A DNA stretch of 47,288 nt. It comes from Bacilli bacterium. GTDB taxonomy: Bacteria; Bacillota_I; Bacilli_A; RFN20; CAG-449. This document shows positions 32,445 through 39,229 of this stretch, one piece after another. The DNA is taken from the NCBI GenBank assembly GCA_900755065.1, contig CAAEFC010000042.1, forward strand, positions 1 through 47,288, written 5' to 3'. A model generated the notes under the pieces. That model did not search any database. It saw only the letters and a list, made by a program, of their open reading frames with translations, and was not told where the DNA came from. The stretch's first letter is position 1. Each line of letters begins with the position of its first letter. The position numbers and the translations under genes are program-made.

Positions 32445-32469
32445 CTTTGAAAAGTTTAAATAAAAGGTA

Positions 32470-32498
32470 TTGTTGCAAACTGCAAATTATCCTATAAT
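32470..32498 (+). promoter_or_regulatory. Promoter of the ferredoxin-NADP reductase-like gene
   Basis: Perfect TATAAT (-10, 32493-32498) with TTGTTG (-35, 32470-32475) at 17 bases. The start codon follows about 26 bases later. Confidence 0.6.
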
Positions 32499-32523
32499 GG
32501 AAAAAAATCAAGGAGAGAACTTC

Positions 32524-33468
32524 ATGGAAGATGTCATCATCATCGGCTGCGGGCCGATCGGTTTATACGGCGCAACCCTCTGCGCGCTTCACAACCTCAA
32601 AGGAATCGTTCTCGAATCCCGCGAAGAGATCGGCGGTCAACTGACCGCGCTTTATCCGGAAAAAGCCATTGTCGATCTTCCCGGATTCGATTCGATCAAG
32701 GCCAAAGATTTTATTCAGAATCTCTATGCCCAGTATGCGTCGAAAGATAACCGCATTCCGATTCACCTTCATGAAAAAGTCGTCGGTTTCCGAAAAGAAG
32801 ATGACGCTTATCTCATCGAAACCGACAAGGGAAGTTATCTGACGAAGACGGTGCTGATCACCACGGGAATGGGCAGTTTCTCCCCCCGCAAAATCGGCTT
32901 GCCGAACGAGGGCGAATTTGAAAACATCCTCTACTCCTGCAAGGACGTCAGCCGATTCGCCGGGTGCGACGTCGCGGTCTTAGGCGGCGGCGATTCCGCG
33001 ATCGATCTCAGCCTGCTCATCGCTCCCGTCGCCAAAAGCGTCGCCATCGTTCACCGGCGGCCGGAATTCCGCGGTCAGAGTTACAATGTCGAAAGAATGG
33101 AAAAAGAAGGCGTATCGATCTATAAAAACTATGCCGTGTCCGAATTGAAACACGAAGATTCCAGGATCGGTCTGATTCTGAAAGAAAACGCAAACGGAAG
33201 CAGAATCGCGCTGAACTGCGACTACATTCTGGTCCAATACGGTCAGGTCCCTTCTTCCGATTCGTTTGATCTGGAAAAAGAAAACAATCTCATCAAAACC
33301 GGCGCCTCCTGCCAAACCTCAAAAGAAAACATCTTCGCCTCAGGAAACATCGCCGTCTATGAAGGGAAAGTCAAGAATCTCACCACCGGATTCGGCGAAG
33401 TCAACGCCGCGGTGTGTCAGATCGACAGAGTCGTTCACCCCGATAAAAATATCGCGCCTCATTTTTAA
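32524..33468 (+). CDS. Ferredoxin/flavodoxin-NADP reductase, thioredoxin-reductase-like (YumC type)
   Basis: The 314-residue flavoprotein has the FAD-binding IIGCGPIGLYGATLCAL at residues 5-21, the NADPH-binding VAVLGGGDSAIDLSLLI near 157 and HRRPEFRGQ near 179, and the second FAD contact IFASGNIA near 278. It lacks the CxxC redox pair of thioredoxin reductase, which points to the ferredoxin-NADP reductase branch; the pyruvate:ferredoxin oxidoreductase in the same window could be one source of reduced ferredoxin. The ATG at 32524 has AAGGAGAG seven bases upstream; the frame is open further up but crosses the promoter. Confidence 0.9.
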   Translation: MEDVIIIGCGPIGLYGATLCALHNLKGIVLESREEIGGQLTALYPEKAIVDLPGFDSIKAKDFIQNLYAQYASKDNRIPIHLHEKVVGFRKEDDAYLIETDKGSYLTKTVLITTGMGSFSPRKIGLPNEGEFENILYSCKDVSRFAGCDVAVLGGGDSAIDLSLLIAPVAKSVAIVHRRPEFRGQSYNVERMEKEGVSIYKNYAVSELKHEDSRIGLILKENANGSRIALNCDYILVQYGQVPSSDSFDLEKENNLIKTGASCQTSKENIFASGNIAVYEGKVKNLTTGFGEVNAAVCQIDRVVHPDKNIAPHF

Positions 33469-33472
33469 AAAA

Positions 33473-33498
33473 CGAAAAAAACTATTCTATTTTTTTCG
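33473..33498 (+). repeat. A/T-tract inverted repeat, possible weak terminator
   Basis: CGAAAAAAA and TTTTTTTCG pair perfectly around an eight-base loop, directly after the preceding stop codon. The stem is nearly all A-T, so termination would be inefficient and read-through into the next gene is likely. Confidence 0.4.
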
Positions 33499-33535
33499 GC
33501 GATATTATATGATTGACGTATAGGAGGAAGCATCA

Positions 33536-33769
33536 ATGAAAAACTTAGTAAAGACTTTGGAAGGGTTACCTTGGATCGTCCGCGTTCTGCTCGTATTGCT
33601 CTGGGGCGTCTACGGCAACATCGTCCGCCTGTTGAAATCCTTGGCAGCAAACAATGTGTTGGGAGTTGTTCTCGCGGTCATTCTCTTGATCTGCGGCGGT
33701 TTCTTCATTCTCTGGATCGTCGACCTGGTTTGCGTTTTGCTGAACAAGCCGATCTGGTGGATTGACTAA
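33536..33769 (+). CDS. Small conserved membrane protein, unknown function
   Basis: The 77-residue product starts with an amphipathic LEGLPWIVRVLLVLLWGVYG segment, followed by a hydrophobic helix (VLGVVLAVILLICGGFFILW), and ends in KPIWWID. This pattern (LPW near the start, one or two helices, a W-rich end) recurs in small uncharacterised Bacillota membrane proteins. AGGAGG lies seven bases before the ATG. It is followed at once by a strong terminator. Confidence 0.75.
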   Translation: MKNLVKTLEGLPWIVRVLLVLLWGVYGNIVRLLKSLAANNVLGVVLAVILLICGGFFILWIVDLVCVLLNKPIWWID

Positions 33770-33787
33770 TCATTCGATTGGCCTTCG

Positions 33788-33813
33788 GAAGCGGATCTGA
33801 CCGCTTCTTTTTT
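33788..33813 (+). terminator. Terminator of the plus-strand unit
   Basis: GAAGCGG and CCGCTTC form a perfect seven-pair stem around ATCTGA, followed by six T. Confidence 0.88.
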
Positions 33814-33816
33814 ATG

Positions 33817-33843
33817 AAAAAGGAACGGAAATCCGTTCCTTTT
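33817..33843 (-). terminator. Terminator of the ktr operon
   Basis: AAAAGGAACGG and CCGTTCCTTTT form a perfect 11-pair stem around a four-base loop, followed on the minus strand by T-rich sequence. It faces the plus-strand terminator, so the two convergent units are insulated from each other. Confidence 0.85.
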
Positions 33844-33848
33844 CTCTT

Positions 33849-34055
33849 TTAAATCGAAGCGACCACGTTGATCACGGTGAACGCGATCGAGGCAATGAAC
33901 AGGAGAACGGCGTCGATATAGATCGCCGCTTCGAGTTTCCGGTTCGATTTGTCCTTTCCCTTTCTTCCTTTGACGAAATAAAAGACGCCCATCGCGATGA
34001 ACGCGACTAAGAGCGAAGAGGTTACTCCCAAAAGGACGTATTGCGCGATTTTCAT
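33849..34055 (-). CDS. Small two-helix membrane protein, unknown function
   Basis: The 68-residue product has two hydrophobic helices (about residues 4-27 and 45-67) joined by a basic loop (KGRKGKDKSNRK). No family is recognised. It shares four bases with the upstream TM2 gene (ATGA) and is the last gene before the operon terminator. Confidence 0.7.
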   Translation of the reverse strand: MKIAQYVLLGVTSSLLVAFIAMGVFYFVKGRKGKDKSNRKLEAAIYIDAVLLFIASIAFTVINVVASI

Positions 34056-34453
34056 TCCTTTTTTCCTCCGTTCTTCTTTCCTTCCCGGATTTTACGGTAA
34101 TACTCGTCGATTTCGTCGTCTTCTAACGCCAGAATCTCCATTGCCCGGAAGACGGCCAGAACCACCGGCGCGCCTGTCCAGAAAAACAAGAGGGAAATCA
34201 ACCCTTTCTTGTAGCATTTCTTAATAAAATAATCGACGCCGAAAATACCGAAAAAAATGGTGAAATACCCTAAAAAAGTGTGATTGTGAAATCCTTTCCC
34301 GTGATACTCTTCCTTTTCTTCGGGAGGTACGACGATCTCGTATTCTTCCAACTTCAACCGATTTTTGCAGATCGGACACCGAACCTTTTTCTTGTGATTA
34401 TCGACGGAGTTGGTCGCTTTGCAGATCGGACATCTCACTACGATTCTTGCCAT
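34052..34453 (-). CDS. Zinc-ribbon and TM2-domain membrane protein
   Basis: The 133 residues open with a zinc ribbon (CPIC at residues 9-12 and 26-29, within RCPICKATNS and RCPICKNRL). After a charged linker comes a TM2-like domain: YFTIFFGIFGVDYFIKKCYK, then a second helix (LISLLFFWTGAPVVLAVF). The GxxGVDYF turn is the TM2 hallmark. Function is unknown for the family. The ATG follows AAGGAGGAGG closely, so the start is firm even though it lies inside the end of the preceding gene. Confidence 0.85.
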   Translation of the reverse strand: MARIVVRCPICKATNSVDNHKKKVRCPICKNRLKLEEYEIVVPPEEKEEYHGKGFHNHTFLGYFTIFFGIFGVDYFIKKCYKKGLISLLFFWTGAPVVLAVFRAMEILALEDDEIDEYYRKIREGKKNGGKKE

Positions 34454-34979
34454 AATCCTCCTCCTTGAACGCTTTGATCGTTTTCAGCGTTTCTTTCATT
34501 CCCTTTTCTTTCAGCATCCGGAGCCAACTTTCCAATAGTTCCGCCGTATCCGGGTGCATTTTCAAGCCCGATTCTCTCTCCGTGTAATAATTCCAGGGAT
34601 CTTCGTTCCGAAAGGCTTTTCCTTTGTAAACCATCGTCGCCGACAATCGGTCGGCAAACATTTCCTTGACATATTTCAAAGGCATTTTCACCGGAAGGTA
34701 GAGATTGGTCTTTTTGTCGATGTCGGTCCAGTATTCAAAGTGGTGCTTGTTTCTTCCTTTGTGGTGCATCCACGCGGAAGAATACCCCTTGACTTCGCGT
34801 TCCCTGTCATTCGGGCTTCGCGTTCCCTGATAGTACCGCGCGCCGGCTTTGAATTCGATCCACGAATACTTGCTGAGGTCGTGAAAAAGCCCTTGAAAGC
34901 CGATACCCAGCCGAAAGCAGAGAATCATCACCTTGTGCCGATGACGGGTAATCGTGAGAAAATGACGGAACGGATGCAT
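34398..34979 (-). CDS. DUF5662 family protein
   Basis: The 193-residue protein matches the DUF5662 pattern: FRHFLTITRHRHKV at the start, GLFHDLSKYSWIEF near residue 30, YYQGTRSPNDRERE and AWMHHKGRNKHHFEYW near 70. The many conserved histidines and aspartate (HDLSKY, HHKGRNKHH) suggest an HD-like metal site, but no activity is established. Its end runs 56 bases into the next gene, an unusually long overlap. The start shares one base with the preceding stop. Confidence 0.85.
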   Translation of the reverse strand: MHPFRHFLTITRHRHKVMILCFRLGIGFQGLFHDLSKYSWIEFKAGARYYQGTRSPNDREREVKGYSSAWMHHKGRNKHHFEYWTDIDKKTNLYLPVKMPLKYVKEMFADRLSATMVYKGKAFRNEDPWNYYTERESGLKMHPDTAELLESWLRMLKEKGMKETLKTIKAFKEEDYGKNRSEMSDLQSDQLRR

Positions 34980-36574
34980 CAGGATTCGCTCCGGTATTTT
35001 TCGACCACTTTCATCGCTACGTGAATGCCGTCCAACGCGCTGGACATGATTCCGCCCGCATGCGCGCTCCCCTCACCGCACGGATAGAGATTCGCGATCG
35101 AAGATTGCAGATTCTCGTCGCGTGGAATCGAAACCGGCGAAGAAGAACGCGTCTCCACGCCGACGATGATGCCGTCAGGGTCTTTGAATATTTTCAGTTT
35201 TTTGCCGATCAAAGGAATCGCTTCTTTCAGAGAACGGGTAATGAATTCGGGAAGAATTTCGCTGATTTTCCGGAAATAGAAACCCGGTTTCACGCTCGGA
35301 CGAACCTTTCCGTAAATGATTGTATTTTGATCGAGGAGAAAATCGCCGACTCTCTGACAAGGCGCCTTATTCGGAAATTCCTCGCTGAAAGCCGCGTTTT
35401 CGATCCATTCCTGCAAATAGATGCCGTCCAACGGCGAATTGATGAAATAGTCGTCGACTCGGATATTGACCAAAAGCGCGGCGTTGCAATTTGTATTCGC
35501 CCGGGCATAAAGCGACATTCCGTTGGTCACGATCGCGTGTTCCTCCGTCGGCGTGAGAACGACTTCTCCTCCCGGACACATGCAGAACGTGTAGACGCTT
35601 CTTCCGTTAGAAAGATGAACGACTTGCTTATAATCGCTTCGCGGAAGTTTCGGATTTTTGTATTCCTTTCCGTATTGACATTTATCGAGGTCTTCCTGCA
35701 AATGCTCGATCCGAACGCCGATGGAAAAATCTTTCGGAATCATCTTCAAGTTGTGCTTGTACAGGTTGGAAAACGTGTCGCGGGCGCTGTGGCCGATCGC
35801 CAGCAGGCAATCGTCGCAGGCGATTTCTTTGATCTCTCCGCTTTTGTTCGCGATCCGGACGCCGGTCAGCACCTGATCTTTCTCGACGAAATCCAGAAAC
35901 GTCGTTTCAAACAGGAATTTTCCGCCCAGCGCAACGATTTCCTTCCGGAACCGCTTCACGATGTTCACCAGATTGTCCGAACCGATATGCGGGTGATTCT
36001 GGTAGTAAATCTCTTCCGGCGCGCCGTGCGCGATGAATTCGTTCAGGACGAAACGGATCCGCGCGTCGTTGAGACCGGTGTTGAGTTTGCCGTCGGAAAA
36101 AGTTCCCGCGCCGCCTTCGCCGAAGCACAGATTGCTCTTCGGATTCAGCGTTCCGTTTATCATGAATTCGTCGACGTCTTTTACCCGATCGTCGATCGTT
36201 TTTCCTCTTTCCACGATGATCGGTTTCAATCCCGCGCGGGCTAAAATCAACGCGGCGAACATACCGCAGGGGCCGAACCCGACGACCACCGGACGCGGCG
36301 CTTTTCTCGTCTTCGGCACTTCGATCGTTTCGATCAGCGTGTTTTTCCGGACATTCGGATTGAGAAACAGTTTCTCATGATAGTAATTCAGCGTAACCAA
36401 AAGCGTATAGACGAATACGATTTTCCTCTTGTTCCGGGAATCCACCGCCTTTTTGATGATCTTGAACCCGACGAATTCCTTCGGATCGATTTTCAGCATT
36501 TTCACGATGACAGAAGGTAAATCGCTCTCCTCTTTTTCCAACGGAAGATAGACGTTGCTCAGCAAAAACTCCAT
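34979..36574 (-). CDS. FAD-dependent dehydrogenase (COG2509-type flavoprotein)
   Basis: The 531-residue protein has an N-terminal ~90-residue domain, then an FAD-binding Rossmann motif PVVVGFGPCGMFAALILARA near residue 96, the LCFGEGGAGTFSDGKLNTG block near 150, IGHSARDTF near 262 and the C-terminal YPCGEGSAHAGGIMSSALDG. This is the layout of uncharacterised Bacillota FAD dehydrogenases of COG2509. Substrate is unknown. ATG at 36574 was chosen (AGGTG upstream); a GTG three codons earlier would overlap ktrA. It lies five bases after ktrA. Confidence 0.9.
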   Translation of the reverse strand: MEFLLSNVYLPLEKEESDLPSVIVKMLKIDPKEFVGFKIIKKAVDSRNKRKIVFVYTLLVTLNYYHEKLFLNPNVRKNTLIETIEVPKTRKAPRPVVVGFGPCGMFAALILARAGLKPIIVERGKTIDDRVKDVDEFMINGTLNPKSNLCFGEGGAGTFSDGKLNTGLNDARIRFVLNEFIAHGAPEEIYYQNHPHIGSDNLVNIVKRFRKEIVALGGKFLFETTFLDFVEKDQVLTGVRIANKSGEIKEIACDDCLLAIGHSARDTFSNLYKHNLKMIPKDFSIGVRIEHLQEDLDKCQYGKEYKNPKLPRSDYKQVVHLSNGRSVYTFCMCPGGEVVLTPTEEHAIVTNGMSLYARANTNCNAALLVNIRVDDYFINSPLDGIYLQEWIENAAFSEEFPNKAPCQRVGDFLLDQNTIIYGKVRPSVKPGFYFRKISEILPEFITRSLKEAIPLIGKKLKIFKDPDGIIVGVETRSSSPVSIPRDENLQSSIANLYPCGEGSAHAGGIMSSALDGIHVAMKVVEKYRSES

Positions 36575-36579
36575 TGCGC

Positions 36580-37251
36580 TCACCTCGCGTTCAGATAGAT
36601 ATCGAATTTATTGATATGACTCATTTTTCCCAAGGCCAGAATGATATCGTTGGCCTGCACCGTGTCGTTTCCTTTCGGCATGAAGAATTTTCCGTCGCGG
36701 ATAATCCCCGTGATATTGACGTCGAACCGGTTCCGGACGTCCATTTCGATCAGGGATTTCGCTTCAAAAGCCTCGTTGACCAGAATCTGGACGATGCCGA
36801 AATCCTTGTTTACCTTATAGTAATTCAAAAAGGAATTGGACATGATCTGATTGGCCAGACTCGTCGCGCTGGCTTCTTCCGGAACGACGACTTCGTCCGC
36901 GCCGAGCCGCTCCATGATTTCGATGTATTCCGGTTCGTCCACCCGGACCGTGATGTTTTTGACGCCCAACTCTTTCAGATTGATCGTAATGAGAATCGTC
37001 GCTTGCAGATTGTTTCCGACCGCGACGACCGCGTGATCGATATTCTGCGCGCCGATATCGTACAATGCCCGTTTCTTGGTACAGTCGCAGATCAGGCACT
37101 GATCGACGTATTCGCTGGCTAACGTCACCCGGTTTTCATCGATATCCACGGCGACGATATTCGGAGTCAGACTCGACAACTGCTTGACGATGCCCAGACC
37201 GAAACGACCCAGACCGATGATCAAAAAGTTTTTTTTCTCTCTCTTTTTCAT
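36580..37251 (-). CDS. ktrA: Potassium uptake regulatory subunit KtrA/TrkA family (RCK protein)
   Basis: The 223-residue cytosolic gating ring has an RCK_N domain with the nucleotide-binding motif IIGLGRFGLGIVKQL at residues 10-24 and acidic VDIDE, and an RCK_C domain in the last ~80 residues (start near YKVNKDFGIVQILV), which in relatives binds c-di-AMP. It lies nine bases after ktrB; the pair makes a sodium-coupled or low-affinity potassium uptake system. Confidence 0.94.
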   Translation of the reverse strand: MKKREKKNFLIIGLGRFGLGIVKQLSSLTPNIVAVDIDENRVTLASEYVDQCLICDCTKKRALYDIGAQNIDHAVVAVGNNLQATILITINLKELGVKNITVRVDEPEYIEIMERLGADEVVVPEEASATSLANQIMSNSFLNYYKVNKDFGIVQILVNEAFEAKSLIEMDVRNRFDVNITGIIRDGKFFMPKGNDTVQANDIILALGKMSHINKFDIYLNAR

Positions 37252-37260
37252 AGTTTCCTC

Positions 37261-38571
37261 CTATCCGACGATGACTTTTTCTTCGATAAACCGGATTTCT
37301 TTATCTTTGATTTCATTCTTCCGGCTATTTCCCAACGAAAGGATCGTCAACGGGCCGAGGCGACCGAAGAACATCGTTACGATGATAATGATCTGCCCCG
37401 CCAGAGACAATTCGCCCGTTACGCCCATCGAAAGGCCGACCGTTGCGAAAGCCGAAATGACTTCAAACAGCAATCCCTGAAACGCAATGTCCCGCTCGAC
37501 GAACGTCAGTATGAACGTAATCATCATAACATAAAAGATTTCCACTGTAAAAATAATGAGAGCCTTATCGATGACTTTTTTCGGAATTCGCCGTCGGAAG
37601 ACCGTCGGCGTTTCCTTTCTGACGAAGCGATAAATCAAAAGAAGAATGATGAAGAATGTCGTCGTCTTCAATCCGCCGCCCGTCGAAGCCGGAGAAGCGC
37701 CGATGAACATCAGAATGATCATCACCAGATAAGATGAAGCGTTCAGATCTGCCATATCGAAAGTGGAAAAACCCGCCGTCCGGGCGGTGACGGACTGGAA
37801 TGCGGCCTGCAACCAGGTGATCGAATCGCCCAGCGACAGTTTTAAGAGCAACGTTCCGCCGATCAGCAAAAGCGCCGTCATCGTCAGAGCGATTTTAGAG
37901 GTAAGCGAAAAACGCCGCCACTTTCTCTTGAAAACGATGTCTTCGAGAACTACGAACCCGATGCCGCCGAGAATGATCAGAATCATCGTATTGACGTTGA
38001 GCCATACGTTTCCGGCATAATCGAGTAACGAATTCGCTCCGAAAATATCTAAACCGGCGTTGTTGAACGAAGAAATCGAATGAAAAAGACCGTATCCGAT
38101 CGAAGAAGCCGGATCCATTTGAAACTGAAAACGGAAAATCAAAGCGTTGACGACCGCTCCTGCCGACTGAATGATGAAAGAAAACAACAGAATCCGCTTG
38201 ATCAAGCGCATGGCTTCTCCCGGATGATCGTTGTTCAGCGCCTCGCTCATCAGTTTGTAACTTCCGACGGTCAGTTTTGAAAAAAGCGAAAAAATAAACG
38301 TGGCGATCGTCAGAAAGGACAACCCGCCGACTTCGATCAGAAGCGCCAGAATCACTCTTCCGAAGAGGGAGAGTTCCGCGCAGTTGACGACGCTTAAACC
38401 GGTAACGCAGGTCGCGCTCGTCGCGGTAAAAAGAGCCTCAATGAACGACAATCCTTTCCCGTCCGTCGTGCTGAACGGCAATACGAGCAGGATCGTGCCG
38501 ATTACGATCACCGAAAAAAAGGTCAACAGAATATATAATTGAGGCGGTATCTTCGTTTTGATTTTTCTCAT
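37261..38571 (-). CDS. ktrB: Potassium uptake channel subunit KtrB/TrkH family
   Basis: This 436-residue membrane protein has the four pore-loop repeats of the SKT superfamily: TSATCVTGLSV, SISSFNNAGLDIF, SVTARTAGFSTFD and VISAFATVGLSMGV, each with the selectivity-filter glycine. I chose ATG at 38571 (MRKIKTKIPPQLYIL) because the frame above crosses the promoter. The ribosome binding site is weak. First gene of a six-gene operon that ends at 33817. Confidence 0.95.
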   Translation of the reverse strand: MRKIKTKIPPQLYILLTFFSVIVIGTILLVLPFSTTDGKGLSFIEALFTATSATCVTGLSVVNCAELSLFGRVILALLIEVGGLSFLTIATFIFSLFSKLTVGSYKLMSEALNNDHPGEAMRLIKRILLFSFIIQSAGAVVNALIFRFQFQMDPASSIGYGLFHSISSFNNAGLDIFGANSLLDYAGNVWLNVNTMILIILGGIGFVVLEDIVFKRKWRRFSLTSKIALTMTALLLIGGTLLLKLSLGDSITWLQAAFQSVTARTAGFSTFDMADLNASSYLVMIILMFIGASPASTGGGLKTTTFFIILLLIYRFVRKETPTVFRRRIPKKVIDKALIIFTVEIFYVMMITFILTFVERDIAFQGLLFEVISAFATVGLSMGVTGELSLAGQIIIIVTMFFGRLGPLTILSLGNSRKNEIKDKEIRFIEEKVIVG

Positions 38572-38608
38572 AATTTCTCTTTCCACTTTCCAGAAGAAAG
38601 TTGATTCA

Positions 38609-38637
38609 ATTATATAATAGGAAGTCGGATAAAACAA
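38609..38637 (-). promoter_or_regulatory. Promoter of the ktrB operon
   Basis: TTGTTT (-35, 38632-38637), 17-base spacer, perfect TATAAT (-10, 38609-38614). The leader would be about 30 bases, too short for a riboswitch from this start site. Confidence 0.65.
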
Positions 38638-38841
38638 GAAAACCCAAAGATTTCCTGCCACTCCGGGTTTTGCGGCAGAGCAGGAAAATCGGTCGCATCA
38701 GACCCGCATCTCGTCATATTTTCGTTCTTGTCGGTTTAAATCGTCTGCAAAACCTTTGCAATCGAAACGCATTTTTTTATATTCTCTAAAAAAAATTAAA
38801 ACTTCGTCAGAAAAACCCTTTGATTTTGCGTTTGACCACCA

Positions 38842-38859
38842 ACGGATTCCGCAATCCGT
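38842..38859. repeat. Perfect inverted repeat in the ktrB-CDF gap
   Basis: ACGGATT (38842-38848) and AATCCGT (38853-38859) around a CCGC loop, with no T run after it on either strand. Confidence 0.5.
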
Positions 38860-38915
38860 CAACCGATTTCACAGAAAGTCTTTCACCCTTCCTGCGAGAT
38901 AAAGCGGAATATTCG

Positions 38916-38947
38916 TAAACGCACCGTCTTTGCGGTATCTGCGTTTA
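38916..38947. repeat. Two-level stem-loop in the ktrB-CDF gap
   Basis: TAAACGC (38916-38922) pairs with GCGTTTA (38941-38947); inside, ACCG (38923-38926) pairs with CGGT (38933-38936) around a six-base loop, leaving a four-base bulge. Confidence 0.5.
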
Positions 38948-39007
38948 GAGAGTCAACGCCTTGTCAAAGACCTTAACCCATTTTTTCAAACCTTTAAAAA
39001 ATATTTT

Positions 39008-39052
39008 ACACATTTTTCCGGGTATTTCTGTAATCTATATACACATTTTTCC
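39008..39052. repeat. 12-base direct repeat, 33-base period
   Basis: ACACATTTTTCC occurs at 39008-39019 and again at 39041-39052. The start-to-start distance of 33 bases is three helical turns, as expected if one protein binds both on the same DNA face, upstream of the CDF transporter gene. Confidence 0.5.
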
Positions 39053-39168
39053 AAAAATCGGGATGATTCGATACGAACAAATGGATAGTGAGCATCGAAA
39101 AAATACCTTCTCCTTGCAAGAGCCGCATTCGGAGAAACGCGAAGAAATTCGGCGAAGAACGAAAAGAC

Positions 39169-39208
39169 TTTACCGGATAACGGAAAAAGTTTTATAATAC
39201 GCATTATA
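39169..39208 (+). promoter_or_regulatory. Promoter and overlapping palindrome of the CDF transporter gene
   Basis: Perfect TATAAT (-10, 39193-39198) with TTTACC (-35, 39169-39174) at 18 bases. The -10 is also the left arm of TATAAT-ACGC-ATTATA (39193-39208), a candidate operator that would block the polymerase. Confidence 0.5.
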
Positions 39209-39229
39209 CGGAGAAAGAGGAGTAAGCGT

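Larger units (their letters stand above)
38638..39168. other. Non-coding stretch with several stem-loops
   Basis: No supported gene lies here. Three clear inverted repeats are present: TTTCCTGC/GCAGGAAA (38651-38687), ACGGATT/AATCCGT around CCGC (38842-38859), and TAAACGC/GCGTTTA with an inner ACCG/CGGT (38916-38947). On the minus strand the GCGTTT arm could instead pair with AAACGC at 38828-38833, giving two exclusive folds. This might be an unrecognised RNA or a decayed gene. The c-di-AMP (ydaO) consensus blocks were not found. Confidence 0.4.

Noticed and set aside
38572..38960. c-di-AMP (ydaO) riboswitch upstream of ktrB
   Set aside because: Some short pieces (GGGTGAA, GGAATCCG) resemble the motif, but the conserved GGAGGAACC-like and GACAGCTAAC-like blocks are missing and the likely ktrB promoter is downstream of them.
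38961..39197. 78-codon plus-strand frame in the ktrB-CDF gap
   Set aside because: It has a TTG start with no ribosome binding site and no recognisable pattern, and it runs through the direct repeats and into the CDF promoter. The 91-codon minus-strand frame at 38986-39261 is rejected for the same reasons.
39100..39229. Manganese (yybP-ykoY) riboswitch before the CDF gene
   Set aside because: The predicted leader from the 39193 promoter is under 30 bases and the conserved riboswitch loops are not present.
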